In this document: positions 57,163 through 64,000 of the stretch, in pieces | Position numbering within the stretch: position 1 is the first letter of the stretch | Layout of the letters: each line of letters starts with the position of its first letter | Source of the DNA: Rubrivivax sp. | GTDB lineage: Bacteria; Pseudomonadota; Gammaproteobacteria; Burkholderiales; Burkholderiaceae_C | DNA length: 64,000 nt | Assembly (NCBI GenBank): GCA_020248915.1 | Contig: JADCGP010000014.1 | Coordinates: forward strand, 62,001-126,000 | Direction: 5' to 3' | Program-made: the position numbers and the translations under genes | Notes under the pieces: generated by a model | Seen by the model: only the letters and a program-made list of their open reading frames with translations | Database searches by the model: none | What the model was told of the DNA's origin: nothing

Positions 57163-58437
57163 ATGAGCAGCGCCACCGTTCCCGCCGCCGGATCCGCCCG
57201 ATCCGACTTCACCGTCATCGGGCTGGTCGGCCTGGCGCACGGCACGTCCCACTTCTTCCACATGCTGCTGCCGCCGCTGTTCCCGGCGTTCATCCGCGAC
57301 TTCGGCCTGAGCTACTCCGAGCTCGGCCTGCTCGTGTCGGCCTTCTTCATCGTCTCGGGCATCGGGCAGGCGCTGTCGGGCTTCCTGGTCGACCGCGTGG
57401 GTGCGCGGCCGGTGCTGCTGTCGGCGCTGGGCGTGTTCGTGCTGGCGGCGCTGGCGGCGGCGACGGCACAGGGCTGGTGGGGTCTGCTGCTGGCCGCGGT
57501 GCTGGCCGGCATCGGCAACAGCCCGTTCCACCCGGCCGACTTCACGATCCTCAACCGGCGCGTCTCGGCGCCGCGGCTGGGCCACGCCTTCTCGGCGCAT
57601 GGCATCTCGGGCAACCTCGGCTGGGCGCTCGCACCGGTGTTCCTGGTCGGCGTCTCGTCACTGGCGGGCACCTGGCGCGCCGCCTGCGTCGCGGCGGCGC
57701 TGTGGGCGCTGGCCGTGCTGCTGCTGCTGGTGCTGGAGCGCGACGCGATCGACGACCGGGCCGCGCCGCCGGCCGTGCCGCGCGGCGGCGACGCACCCGA
57801 GGAGGCATCGCCACGGAACGTCGCCCCGCCGGAGCACCCGCTCGCCTTCCTGCGCCTGCAGTCGGTGTGGCTCTGCTTCAGCTTCTTCTTCTGGAGCACC
57901 GCCGCGCTGTCGGCGGTGCAGAGCTTCGCCGGCCCGGCACTGGCGCGGATGTACGGCCTGCCGCTCGAGGCCACGGCCTTCGTCGTCACCGGCTACATGC
58001 TGTGCGGCGCGGCCGGCATGGTGCTCGGCGGGTTCGTCGCCGCGCGCGTGCAGCGCCTGGAGCTGACGATCGGCCTGGCGATGTCGGCGGCGGCGCTGCT
58101 GCTGCTGGTGGCCGGCACGGGCTGGCTGCCGCCGCTGGCCGCTGCTGCCGTGGCTGCGCTCGCCGGCCTGGGCACCGGACTGGCCGGCCCCTCGCGCGAC
58201 ATGCTGATCCGCCGCGCCGCGCCGCCCGGGGCGACCGGGCGCGTCTACGGCACCGTGTACTCGGGGCTTGACGTGGGCTTCGCGCTGGCCGCGCCGGTGT
58301 TCGGCTGGCTTCTCGACCACGCCGCACCGTCGTCGGTGTTCGTCGGTGCAGCGGCCACGCTCGGGCTGGGCGTGCTGTCGGCGGCGCTGGTGGCCTGGCG
58401 CACGCGTGCGCCAGGCGGAAGCGGTGCAAGTCCTTGA
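57163..58437 (+). CDS. MFS transporter (fosmidomycin-resistance-like)
   Basis: 424-residue MFS exporter with 12 segments. The first segment GLAHGTSHFFHMLLPPLFPAF is characteristic of the Fsr (fosmidomycin resistance) branch. Motif A is FLVDRVGARPVLL; GIGNSPFHPADFTILNRRV is the branch signature. A long central loop (about 195-225) separates the halves. It is divergently paired with an AraC-type regulator, the common arrangement for inducible efflux. Confidence 0.9.
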   Translation: MSSATVPAAGSARSDFTVIGLVGLAHGTSHFFHMLLPPLFPAFIRDFGLSYSELGLLVSAFFIVSGIGQALSGFLVDRVGARPVLLSALGVFVLAALAAATAQGWWGLLLAAVLAGIGNSPFHPADFTILNRRVSAPRLGHAFSAHGISGNLGWALAPVFLVGVSSLAGTWRAACVAAALWALAVLLLLVLERDAIDDRAAPPAVPRGGDAPEEASPRNVAPPEHPLAFLRLQSVWLCFSFFFWSTAALSAVQSFAGPALARMYGLPLEATAFVVTGYMLCGAAGMVLGGFVAARVQRLELTIGLAMSAAALLLLVAGTGWLPPLAAAAVAALAGLGTGLAGPSRDMLIRRAAPPGATGRVYGTVYSGLDVGFALAAPVFGWLLDHAAPSSVFVGAAATLGLGVLSAALVAWRTRAPGGSGASP

Positions 58438-58458
58438 GCGCCCGTTGCGGCGTCGGTC

Positions 58459-61400
58459 TCAGGCGCCGAGCACGGTGACGCCAGCCGCTGCGAGCTGCGC
58501 GTTCAGGGCCGGCAGCTTGCCGGCCAGCAGGGCATCGAGCTGCGCCAGATGCTCACCGACCCGCTCGATGGCCTGCTGCGACAGCGCCTGCGCGGAGTCG
58601 GTGGGTGCGGCGTCGGCGATGGCGACCACGCTGATCAGGTCGTCCAGCGTGTCGGCAAGGCCGCCGGGGTTGCGCAGCACGTCGCGCGACGACTCGCGGT
58701 GCGGGTCGACGAAGACGGCCTCCAGCGCGGCCAGGCGAGTCTGCAGGGCCTGCAGAGCCGGCAGCGCCTGAAGACGGCCGGCGACCTCCGCCCCGCCGCC
58801 CCCCAGGCGCTGCTCGACCTCGCGCAGCTGCCGGGCGACCCGGCGCAGCCGGTTGACGCCCCGGTTCAGCGCGTCCACGCTGGCGTGCAGCGCGTGCAGC
58901 AGTGCCGACTGCGCGGCGAAGGCCTCGGGCGGCGTGCCGACGCGCGGATCGGCGACGATCTGCAGGTCGGCCTCGAGCGCGGCCTCGCGCCCCGCCTCCA
59001 GCCGCACCCGCAGCGCCCCGGGCCGCAGCAGCGGACCGCTGGTCTCGTCGCTGTCGTCGGCCATCGGCGCGTGCCTGCGCTGCATCAGCGTCGTGTCGAT
59101 CTTCGCCGGCCCGGCGTGCCGCAGGTCCCAGAGGTAGCGGTGCAGGCCGGGCGTCGTGCGCGGGCGGCGGTCCTCCGGCAGCCCGGTGTCGTCGCTGCCG
59201 AAGCTGCGCACGACGCGGCCCTCGGCGTCGAGGAAGCTCAGCGCCACGCGGCCTTCGAACTTCGGCGGCAGCCAGTAGTACACGAGCGCACCGCCGGGCG
59301 GGTTCTCGCCGATGTCGAAGTGGCGCCGGCCGCCCCTGCCGTCCGCGCGCGTGAAGGCTTCGCTCGCGCCGCCGATGCCGAAGGCCGGTCCGTAGCTGAG
59401 CCCCTTCTTCGTGAAGCCCAGGCCGGCGCTCCACGCCTGCGCCGTGCGCACCGTGGCGCGCGGCGGCACGAGGTGCGGCTTGCGGGCGGCGACGGGCAGC
59501 GTGCGCAGCGGCGTGATGTCGTCGAGGAGCCAGAACGAGCGGCCGTGCGTGGCGACGACCAGGTCGCTGCCCTTGATCTTCATGTCGTACACGGGCACCA
59601 CCGGCAGGCCGCCCGCCATGCGCTGCCAGTGCGCGCCGTCGTCGCGGCTGAAGAAGACGCCGGTCTCGGTGCCGACGAAAAGCAGGCCGGGTCGCACCGG
59701 GTCGGCGCGGATGACGCGCGTGATCTCGTTCTTCGGCAGGTCGCCGGCGATGTTCCGCCAGCTCCTGCCGCCGTCGCGGCTGCGGAACAGGTAGGGCCTG
59801 TAGTCGGCGAGCTTGTAGCGCGTGCCGCTCACGTAGACGGTGTCGGCATCGTGCGCGGAGAGCTCGACGCATCCGACGTAGGCCAGCTTGCCCATGCCCT
59901 TGGGCGTGACGTTCTTCCAGCGCTTGCCGTCGTCGCGCGTGACGTGCACCAGGCCGTCGTCGGTGCCGGCCCAGATCTCGCCGGCGCGGTGCCGGGAGGG
60001 GGCGAGGCTGGCGCAGGTGGCATGCACCTCGGCGCCGGCCGTGTCGTGGGTGATCTCGCCGCCGCTCGGTCCCTGGCGCGCCGGGTCGTTCAGGCTCAGG
60101 TCGGGTGAGATGCACTCCCAGCTCTGCCCTTCATCGCGGCTGCGGAAGACCCGGTTGCCGGCGGCGTAGAGCGTGCCGGGGTCGTGCGGCGAGAAGACGA
60201 TCGGGAAGGTCCAGGCGAAGCGGTACTTCAGCTCGCGCGGCGGGATGCCGCGGGTCGCCTCCGGCCAGACGTTGACCAGGCGGATCTGCCGCGTGCGATG
60301 GTCGTAGCGCTGCAGTGCGCCGGCGCCGCCCGGGCTCGACCCGACGGCGCCGCTGTAGACGACGTTCGGGTCGCGCGGGTCCACCGCGACGAAGCCGCTC
60401 TCGCCGGTGCCGGGGTAGGTGCAGTCGCCGAGCGTGATCGCTCCCCACTCGCTGGCGCTCGGCACCGAGATCGTCGTGTTGTCCTGCTGCGTGCCGTAGA
60501 CGCGGTAGGGGTGCTGGTCGTCGACGTCGAGCCGGTAGAACTGTGCCGTCGGCTGGTTGTAGACCGTCGACCAGGTGCTCCCGCCGTTGAAGGAGACGCA
60601 GGCCCCGCCGTCATTGCCCTGCACCATGCGCCGCGGGTCGCGCGGATCGATCCACAGCCCGTGGTTGTCGCCATGCGGCGTGGTGATCTCGCCGAAGGTC
60701 GCTCCGCCGTCGGTGCTCTTCCACATCTGCAGGTTGTTGATGTAGAGCGTGTCGGCGTGGCGCGGGCAGGCGAAGACGTGCGTGTAGTACCAGGGCCGGT
60801 GCATCAGGTCGCGATGTGCGTTGACGAGCGTCCAGCGCTCGCCGTGGTCGTCGCTGCGGTACAGGCCGGTCCGGCCCGCGCTGGCCTCGACGAGCGCCCA
60901 GACCCGCCCGGCACGGGCCCCCGAGACGGCCACGCCGTGCTTGCCGAGCAGGCCCCCGCCTTCGCTGCCGGGCAGGCCGCCGCGGCCGGACAGTTCCTGC
61001 CAGGTGTCGCCGCCGTCGAGCGACCGCCACAGTCCGCTGCCCGGGCCGCCGCTGTTCAGGTGCCAGAGGCTGCGTCGCGCGTTCCAGCAGGCGGCGTAGA
61101 CGATGCGCGGGTTCAGCGGGTCGAGCGCCAGGTCCACGGCGCCGCAGTCGGCGTTGCGGTGGAGCACCTTCTGCCAGTTCGCGCCGCCATCGCGCGAGCG
61201 GTAGACGCCACGCTCCTCGTTCGGGCCGAAGGCGTCGCCGAGCGCTGCCACGAAGACGAGGTCGGGGTCGGTCGGGTGCACGCAGATGCGACCGATGTGC
61301 CGCGTGTCCCGCAGGCCGACGTGCTGCCAGGTGCGGCCGGCGTCGCGCGAGCGGTACACGCCGTCGCCCCACGAGACGTCGATGCGGATCGTCGTCTCGC

Positions 61401-61674
61401 CCGTGCCGGCGTAGACGACGTTGGCGTCCGACGGCGCCACTGCCAGCGCGCCGATGGCGGCGCTGCCGAGGTGGCCGTCGGAGACGTTGCGCCACACCTG
61501 CCCGCCGTCGCTGGTCTTCCAGATCCCGCCCGCGCAGCCGCCGAAGTAGAAGGTCATCGGGTCCTGCGGGTCGCCGGCCACGGCGACGACACGACCGCCG
61601 CGCGGCGGGCCGATGCAGCGCCACTTCAGCCCGCCGAAGAGCAGGCTGTCGACGTCAGGGGTGCGGCTGGGCAT
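58459..61674 (-). CDS. Large BNR/VPS10-sortilin-like beta-propeller protein, no signal peptide
   Basis: 1071-residue protein made of many BNR/Asp-box repeats (S-x-D-x-G-x-x-W), for example KTSDGGQVWRNV, RSRDAGRTWQHV, RSLDGGDTWQEL, RSRDGGRSWRNI. These predict two propellers as in sortilin/VPS10-like or xyloglucanase-like proteins. A C-terminal region (from about 820) has a beta domain with an RTTPGLHRYLWDLRH block, then an alpha-helical tail. Homologues in other bacteria usually have a signal peptide; this one starts MPSRTPDVDSLLFGG, so it appears cytoplasmic. Activity unknown. Divergent from a small membrane protein. Confidence 0.88.
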   Translation of the reverse strand: MPSRTPDVDSLLFGGLKWRCIGPPRGGRVVAVAGDPQDPMTFYFGGCAGGIWKTSDGGQVWRNVSDGHLGSAAIGALAVAPSDANVVYAGTGETTIRIDVSWGDGVYRSRDAGRTWQHVGLRDTRHIGRICVHPTDPDLVFVAALGDAFGPNEERGVYRSRDGGANWQKVLHRNADCGAVDLALDPLNPRIVYAACWNARRSLWHLNSGGPGSGLWRSLDGGDTWQELSGRGGLPGSEGGGLLGKHGVAVSGARAGRVWALVEASAGRTGLYRSDDHGERWTLVNAHRDLMHRPWYYTHVFACPRHADTLYINNLQMWKSTDGGATFGEITTPHGDNHGLWIDPRDPRRMVQGNDGGACVSFNGGSTWSTVYNQPTAQFYRLDVDDQHPYRVYGTQQDNTTISVPSASEWGAITLGDCTYPGTGESGFVAVDPRDPNVVYSGAVGSSPGGAGALQRYDHRTRQIRLVNVWPEATRGIPPRELKYRFAWTFPIVFSPHDPGTLYAAGNRVFRSRDEGQSWECISPDLSLNDPARQGPSGGEITHDTAGAEVHATCASLAPSRHRAGEIWAGTDDGLVHVTRDDGKRWKNVTPKGMGKLAYVGCVELSAHDADTVYVSGTRYKLADYRPYLFRSRDGGRSWRNIAGDLPKNEITRVIRADPVRPGLLFVGTETGVFFSRDDGAHWQRMAGGLPVVPVYDMKIKGSDLVVATHGRSFWLLDDITPLRTLPVAARKPHLVPPRATVRTAQAWSAGLGFTKKGLSYGPAFGIGGASEAFTRADGRGGRRHFDIGENPPGGALVYYWLPPKFEGRVALSFLDAEGRVVRSFGSDDTGLPEDRRPRTTPGLHRYLWDLRHAGPAKIDTTLMQRRHAPMADDSDETSGPLLRPGALRVRLEAGREAALEADLQIVADPRVGTPPEAFAAQSALLHALHASVDALNRGVNRLRRVARQLREVEQRLGGGGAEVAGRLQALPALQALQTRLAALEAVFVDPHRESSRDVLRNPGGLADTLDDLISVVAIADAAPTDSAQALSQQAIERVGEHLAQLDALLAGKLPALNAQLAAAGVTVLGA

Positions 61675-61799
61675 CGGGCGTCTCCTCGTGTCGTCGCCCG
61701 ATTCTGGCCCCGCGCGGCGTCGGGGCTTTCTCGGTTGACAAGGGCTGCCCGTGCGCCTGTACTCGCTGCGACGCCATCCGCGCCGAGGCCCCAAGCACC

Positions 61800-62027
61800 A
61801 TGTACTCGCTGATCTCCCGACTGCCGCCCAAGCAGCTCCTGCTGCGCCACGCGCCGACGCTGGTCGGGGCGCTGGCCATTGCCGAGATGTTCTTCAAGTG
61901 GCGCAGTTTCCTGCTCGAGGCGGCAGGCTTCCTGGTCACCTGGTACCTGCTCGACGCAGCGGTGAGCCATGTCGAGCGCCGGTTCGGCAAGGGCCAGGAC
62001 CTGGGCGAGGGCAACGGCCCCGGCTGA
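61800..62027 (+). CDS. Small membrane protein, function unknown
   Basis: 75-residue protein with two hydrophobic stretches (about 16-32 and 36-56: TLVGALAIAEMFF and SFLLEAAGFLVTWYLLDAAV) and a charged tail (RRFGKGQDLGEGNG). I do not recognise a family. It is divergent from the propeller gene (126-bp gap) and lies about 90 bp upstream of the acetolactate-synthase-like gene. Codon use matches its neighbours, so it is probably real. Confidence 0.6.
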   Translation: MYSLISRLPPKQLLLRHAPTLVGALAIAEMFFKWRSFLLEAAGFLVTWYLLDAAVSHVERRFGKGQDLGEGNGPG

Positions 62028-62114
62028 ACGCGCCGTGGCGGTCCGCGGCGCGCGGTCGAGGCCGTCCAGGCACGGCACGGCCGCATCGGCTGCCCCTGCC
62101 GCTACAGTGCCGCC

Positions 62115-63821
62115 ATGAGCATGAACCCGTCGCGCCCGGCCGGCCACGCGCTGGTCGAGGCCCTGGTCGCCCAGGGCATCGACACCTGCTTCGGTGTCCC
62201 CGGCGAGAGCTACCTGGCCGTTCTCGACGGGCTGCACCTGCACCGCGATCGCATCCGATTCGTGGCCTGCCGGCAGGAGGGCGGCGCTGCCTTCATGGCC
62301 GAGGCGCAGGGCAAGCTCACGGGCCGCCCCGGCATCTGCTTCGCCACCCGCGGGCCCGGCGCCACCAACGCCAGCATCGGCGTGCACACGGCCTTCCAGG
62401 ACAGCACGCCGCTGATCCTGTTCGTCGGTCAGGTGGCCAGCGACCAGCGCGACCGCGAGGCGTTCCAGGAGCTCGACTACCGGCAGATGTTCGGCCCCGG
62501 CACGCTCGGCATGGCCAAGTGGGTGGCCGAGGTGGGCAGCGCCGACCGGCTGCCGGAGTACGTGGCGCGGGCCTTCCACGTCGCGCTGCAGGGCCGGCCC
62601 GGGCCGGTGGTGCTGGCGCTGCCCGAGGACATGCTGACGACGCCCACGGCGGCACCCGTGCTGCCGCGCGTGACGCCCGCGAGCGCCTGGCCGGCGCCGG
62701 GCGCGCTGCGCGAGGTGCGCACGTTGCTGCTGCAGTCGCGGCGGCCGCTCGTCATCGCCGGCGGCAGCGGCTGGACCGCCGAGTCGGCGGCGGCGCTGGA
62801 GCGCTTCGCCGAGAACTGGCAACTGCCCGTGGGCTGCGGCTTCCGCTTCCAGGACACCTTCGACAACCGGCACGCGCTCTACATGGGCGACGTCGGCATC
62901 GGCATCAACCCGAGGCTCGCCGCCCGCATCCGCGAGGCCGACCTCGTGATCGCGCTCGGCGTGCGGCTGGGCGAGATGACCACCGGCGGCTACACGCTGC
63001 TCGAGGCGCCGCGGCCACGGCAGAAGCTCGTGCACGTGCACGCCGGCGCCGAGGAGCTCGGGCGCGTCTATGCGGCCGACCTGCTGCTGCAGGCCGGCAT
63101 GGACTGCGCGGCCAAGGCCCTGGAGTCGCTGACCGCGCCGACCGAGCTGCCGTGGCGCGAGCACGCGCTCGCGGCGCGCGCCGACTACGAGGCCAACCTC
63201 GCGGCGCCCGAGGTCGCGCCGCTCGACCTCGCGGTGGTCATGAAGACGCTGCAGCGCCGGCTTCCCGAGGACACGGTGTGGACCAACGGCGCCGGCAACT
63301 TCAGCGGCTGGCTGCACCGCTACGTCCGCTACCCGGGGCTGCGCCACCATGGCCGCACGCAGCTCGCGCCGACCTCGGGGGCGATGGGCTACGGGCTGCC
63401 GGCCGCGGTGGCCGCCGCGCTGCTGCAGCCGCATCGCACGGTGGTCAACATCGCCGGCGACGGTGACTTCCTGATGACGGGCCAGGAGCTCGCCACCGCC
63501 ACGGGCGGCGGCGCGCGCAGGCTGCTCTCGGTCGTCGTCGACAACGGCACCTACGGCACGATCCGGATGCACCAGGAGCGCGAGTACCCGGGCCGCGTCA
63601 GCGGCAGCGACCTGAGCAACCCCGACTTCGCGATGCTCGCCCGCGCCTACGGCTGGCACGCCGACTTCGTCGACCGCACCGAGCAGTTCGAGCCGGCGCT
63701 CGAGCGCTGGCTGGCGGCCGACCGCCCGGGCCTGCTGCACCTCAGGCTCGATCCCGACGTCATCACCTCGCGCACGACGCTCGGCGCGATCCGCTCGGCC
63801 GCACTGCAGGCGGGCCGCTGA
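62115..63821 (+). CDS. Acetolactate synthase-like thiamine-diphosphate enzyme
   Basis: 568-residue ThDP-dependent enzyme of the acetolactate synthase large-subunit/benzoylformate decarboxylase family. The catalytic glutamate is in [16 protein letters not shown], the [19 protein letters not shown] block shapes the site, and the ThDP motif runs from [15 protein letters not shown] to DNGTYGTIR. IlvB residues for branched-chain synthesis are not all obvious, and no regulatory IlvN gene follows, so it is more likely a catabolic relative (a decarboxylase or carboligase on an unknown 2-keto acid). It is followed by rraA. Confidence 0.88.
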   Translation: MSMNPSRPAGHALVEALVAQGIDTCFGVPGESYLAVLDGLHLHRDRIRFVACRQEGGAAFMAEAQGKLTGRPGICFATRGPGATNASIGVHTAFQDSTPLILFVGQVASDQRDREAFQELDYRQMFGPGTLGMAKWVAEVGSADRLPEYVARAFHVALQGRPGPVVLALPEDMLTTPTAAPVLPRVTPASAWPAPGALREVRTLLLQSRRPLVIAGGSGWTAESAAALERFAENWQLPVGCGFRFQDTFDNRHALYMGDVGIGINPRLAARIREADLVIALGVRLGEMTTGGYTLLEAPRPRQKLVHVHAGAEELGRVYAADLLLQAGMDCAAKALESLTAPTELPWREHALAARADYEANLAAPEVAPLDLAVVMKTLQRRLPEDTVWTNGAGNFSGWLHRYVRYPGLRHHGRTQLAPTSGAMGYGLPAAVAAALLQPHRTVVNIAGDGDFLMTGQELATATGGGARRLLSVVVDNGTYGTIRMHQEREYPGRVSGSDLSNPDFAMLARAYGWHADFVDRTEQFEPALERWLAADRPGLLHLRLDPDVITSRTTLGAIRSAALQAGR

Positions 63822-63865
63822 TCGCGCCGCGCCGCCCCGAGCGCAACCCGGGCGAGGACCGGACC

Positions 63866-64000
63866 ATGGACGAATCCCCCGAGATCCCGACCTGCGACCT
63901 GTGCGACGCGCACCGGTCCGACGCGAGCGGCGCCTTCCGCGTGCTGCCGCCGGTGTTCCGCGACTTCGGCGGGCGCGCCCGCTTCCACGGCCCGGTGAGC
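63866..64000 (+). CDS. rraA: RraA-family protein, N-terminus (cut by window end)
   Basis: First 45 residues of the ribonuclease E activity regulator Rra[29 protein letters not shown] is the family N-terminus. The ATG at 63866 follows a weak GAGGAC site. RraA binds RNase E to inhibit mRNA decay; in many bacteria the fold also gives 4-hydroxy-4-methyl-2-oxoglutarate aldolase activity, and the two cannot be told apart from this fragment. Confidence 0.85.
   Translation, partial: MDESPEIPTCDLCDAHRSDASGAFRVLPPVFRDFGGRARFHGPVS

Noticed and set aside
61626..63740. Open frame of 704 codons on the minus strand across the acetolactate-synthase-like gene
   Set aside because: Antisense shadow of a conserved ThDP enzyme; no ribosome-binding site or family match.

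Overview
The window is about 70% GC and densely coded. Genes commonly overlap by 4 bp (ATGA, GTGA or TTGA), GTG and TTG starts are frequent, and gene content is typical of Betaproteobacteria: a separate alaC-like aminotransferase with hom and thrC, an upp next to rlmB, gloB divergent from a methyltransferase-rnhA pair, LigE, and an Xre/RES toxin-antitoxin pair. The best inference is a Burkholderiales chromosome of the Rubrivivax/Leptothrix/Ideonella kind. I found no rRNA, tRNA, CRISPR array, insertion sequence, phage gene or replication origin.

Layout. 1-4.2 kb: the end of a coniferyl-aldehyde-type dehydrogenase, a thiolase and a two-domain FadB/FadJ-like protein (fatty or aromatic acyl-CoA beta-oxidation). 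4.6-10.5 kb: a tight plus-strand run of an Xre/RES toxin-antitoxin pair, a small membrane acetyltransferase, cobalt-type nitrile hydratase (alpha, beta, accessory protein), a GNAT acetyltransferase, rlmB and upp. 10.5-14.7 kb: a minus-strand run of 2-hydroxyacid dehydrogenase, MFS transporter, split chromate transporter and lipase-like hydrolase. 14.8-19.2 kb: DUF1993, mltD, gloB, methyltransferase, rnhA. 19.2-23.6 kb: RND efflux pump (adaptor and permease). 23.7-25.5 kb: moaA and an NlpC/P60 peptidase on the minus strand. 25.6-29.7 kb: acuI, prpE and a periplasmic ATP-dependent DNA ligase. 29.8-32.7 kb: PIN-PhoH ATPase, bcp and a Mth938-like protein on the minus strand. 32.8-48.7 kb: a long plus-strand stretch of aminotransferase, hom, thrC, mobB, moeA, moaD, moaE, then a catabolic-looking set (flavin reductase, NicX-like dioxygenase, NicD-like hydrolase, acyl-CoA dehydrogenase, acyl-CoA ligase, Tat-exported agmatine-deiminase-like enzyme), then clpB. 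48.7-56.2 kb: an unrecognised protein with a probable Roadblock/LC7-like end, nadB (+), then a minus-strand block running nadA, nadC, comFB-like, diguanylate cyclase. 56.2-64 kb: a divergent AraC regulator and MFS transporter, a 1071-residue BNR-propeller protein, a small membrane protein, an acetolactate-synthase-like enzyme and the start of rraA.

How it fits together. Most genes are core housekeeping: threonine synthesis, molybdenum cofactor (moaA apart from mobB-moeA-moaD-moaE), and de novo NAD synthesis by NadB/NadA/NadC. The accessory parts of most interest are the 39.5-46.0 kb cluster, which resembles part of the nicotinate/2,5-dihydroxypyridine route joined to acyl-CoA chemistry; the ComFB-like protein overlapping a diguanylate cyclase that has an intact I-site; and the RES toxin, which looks degenerate and carries a REP-like palindrome inside its reading frame.
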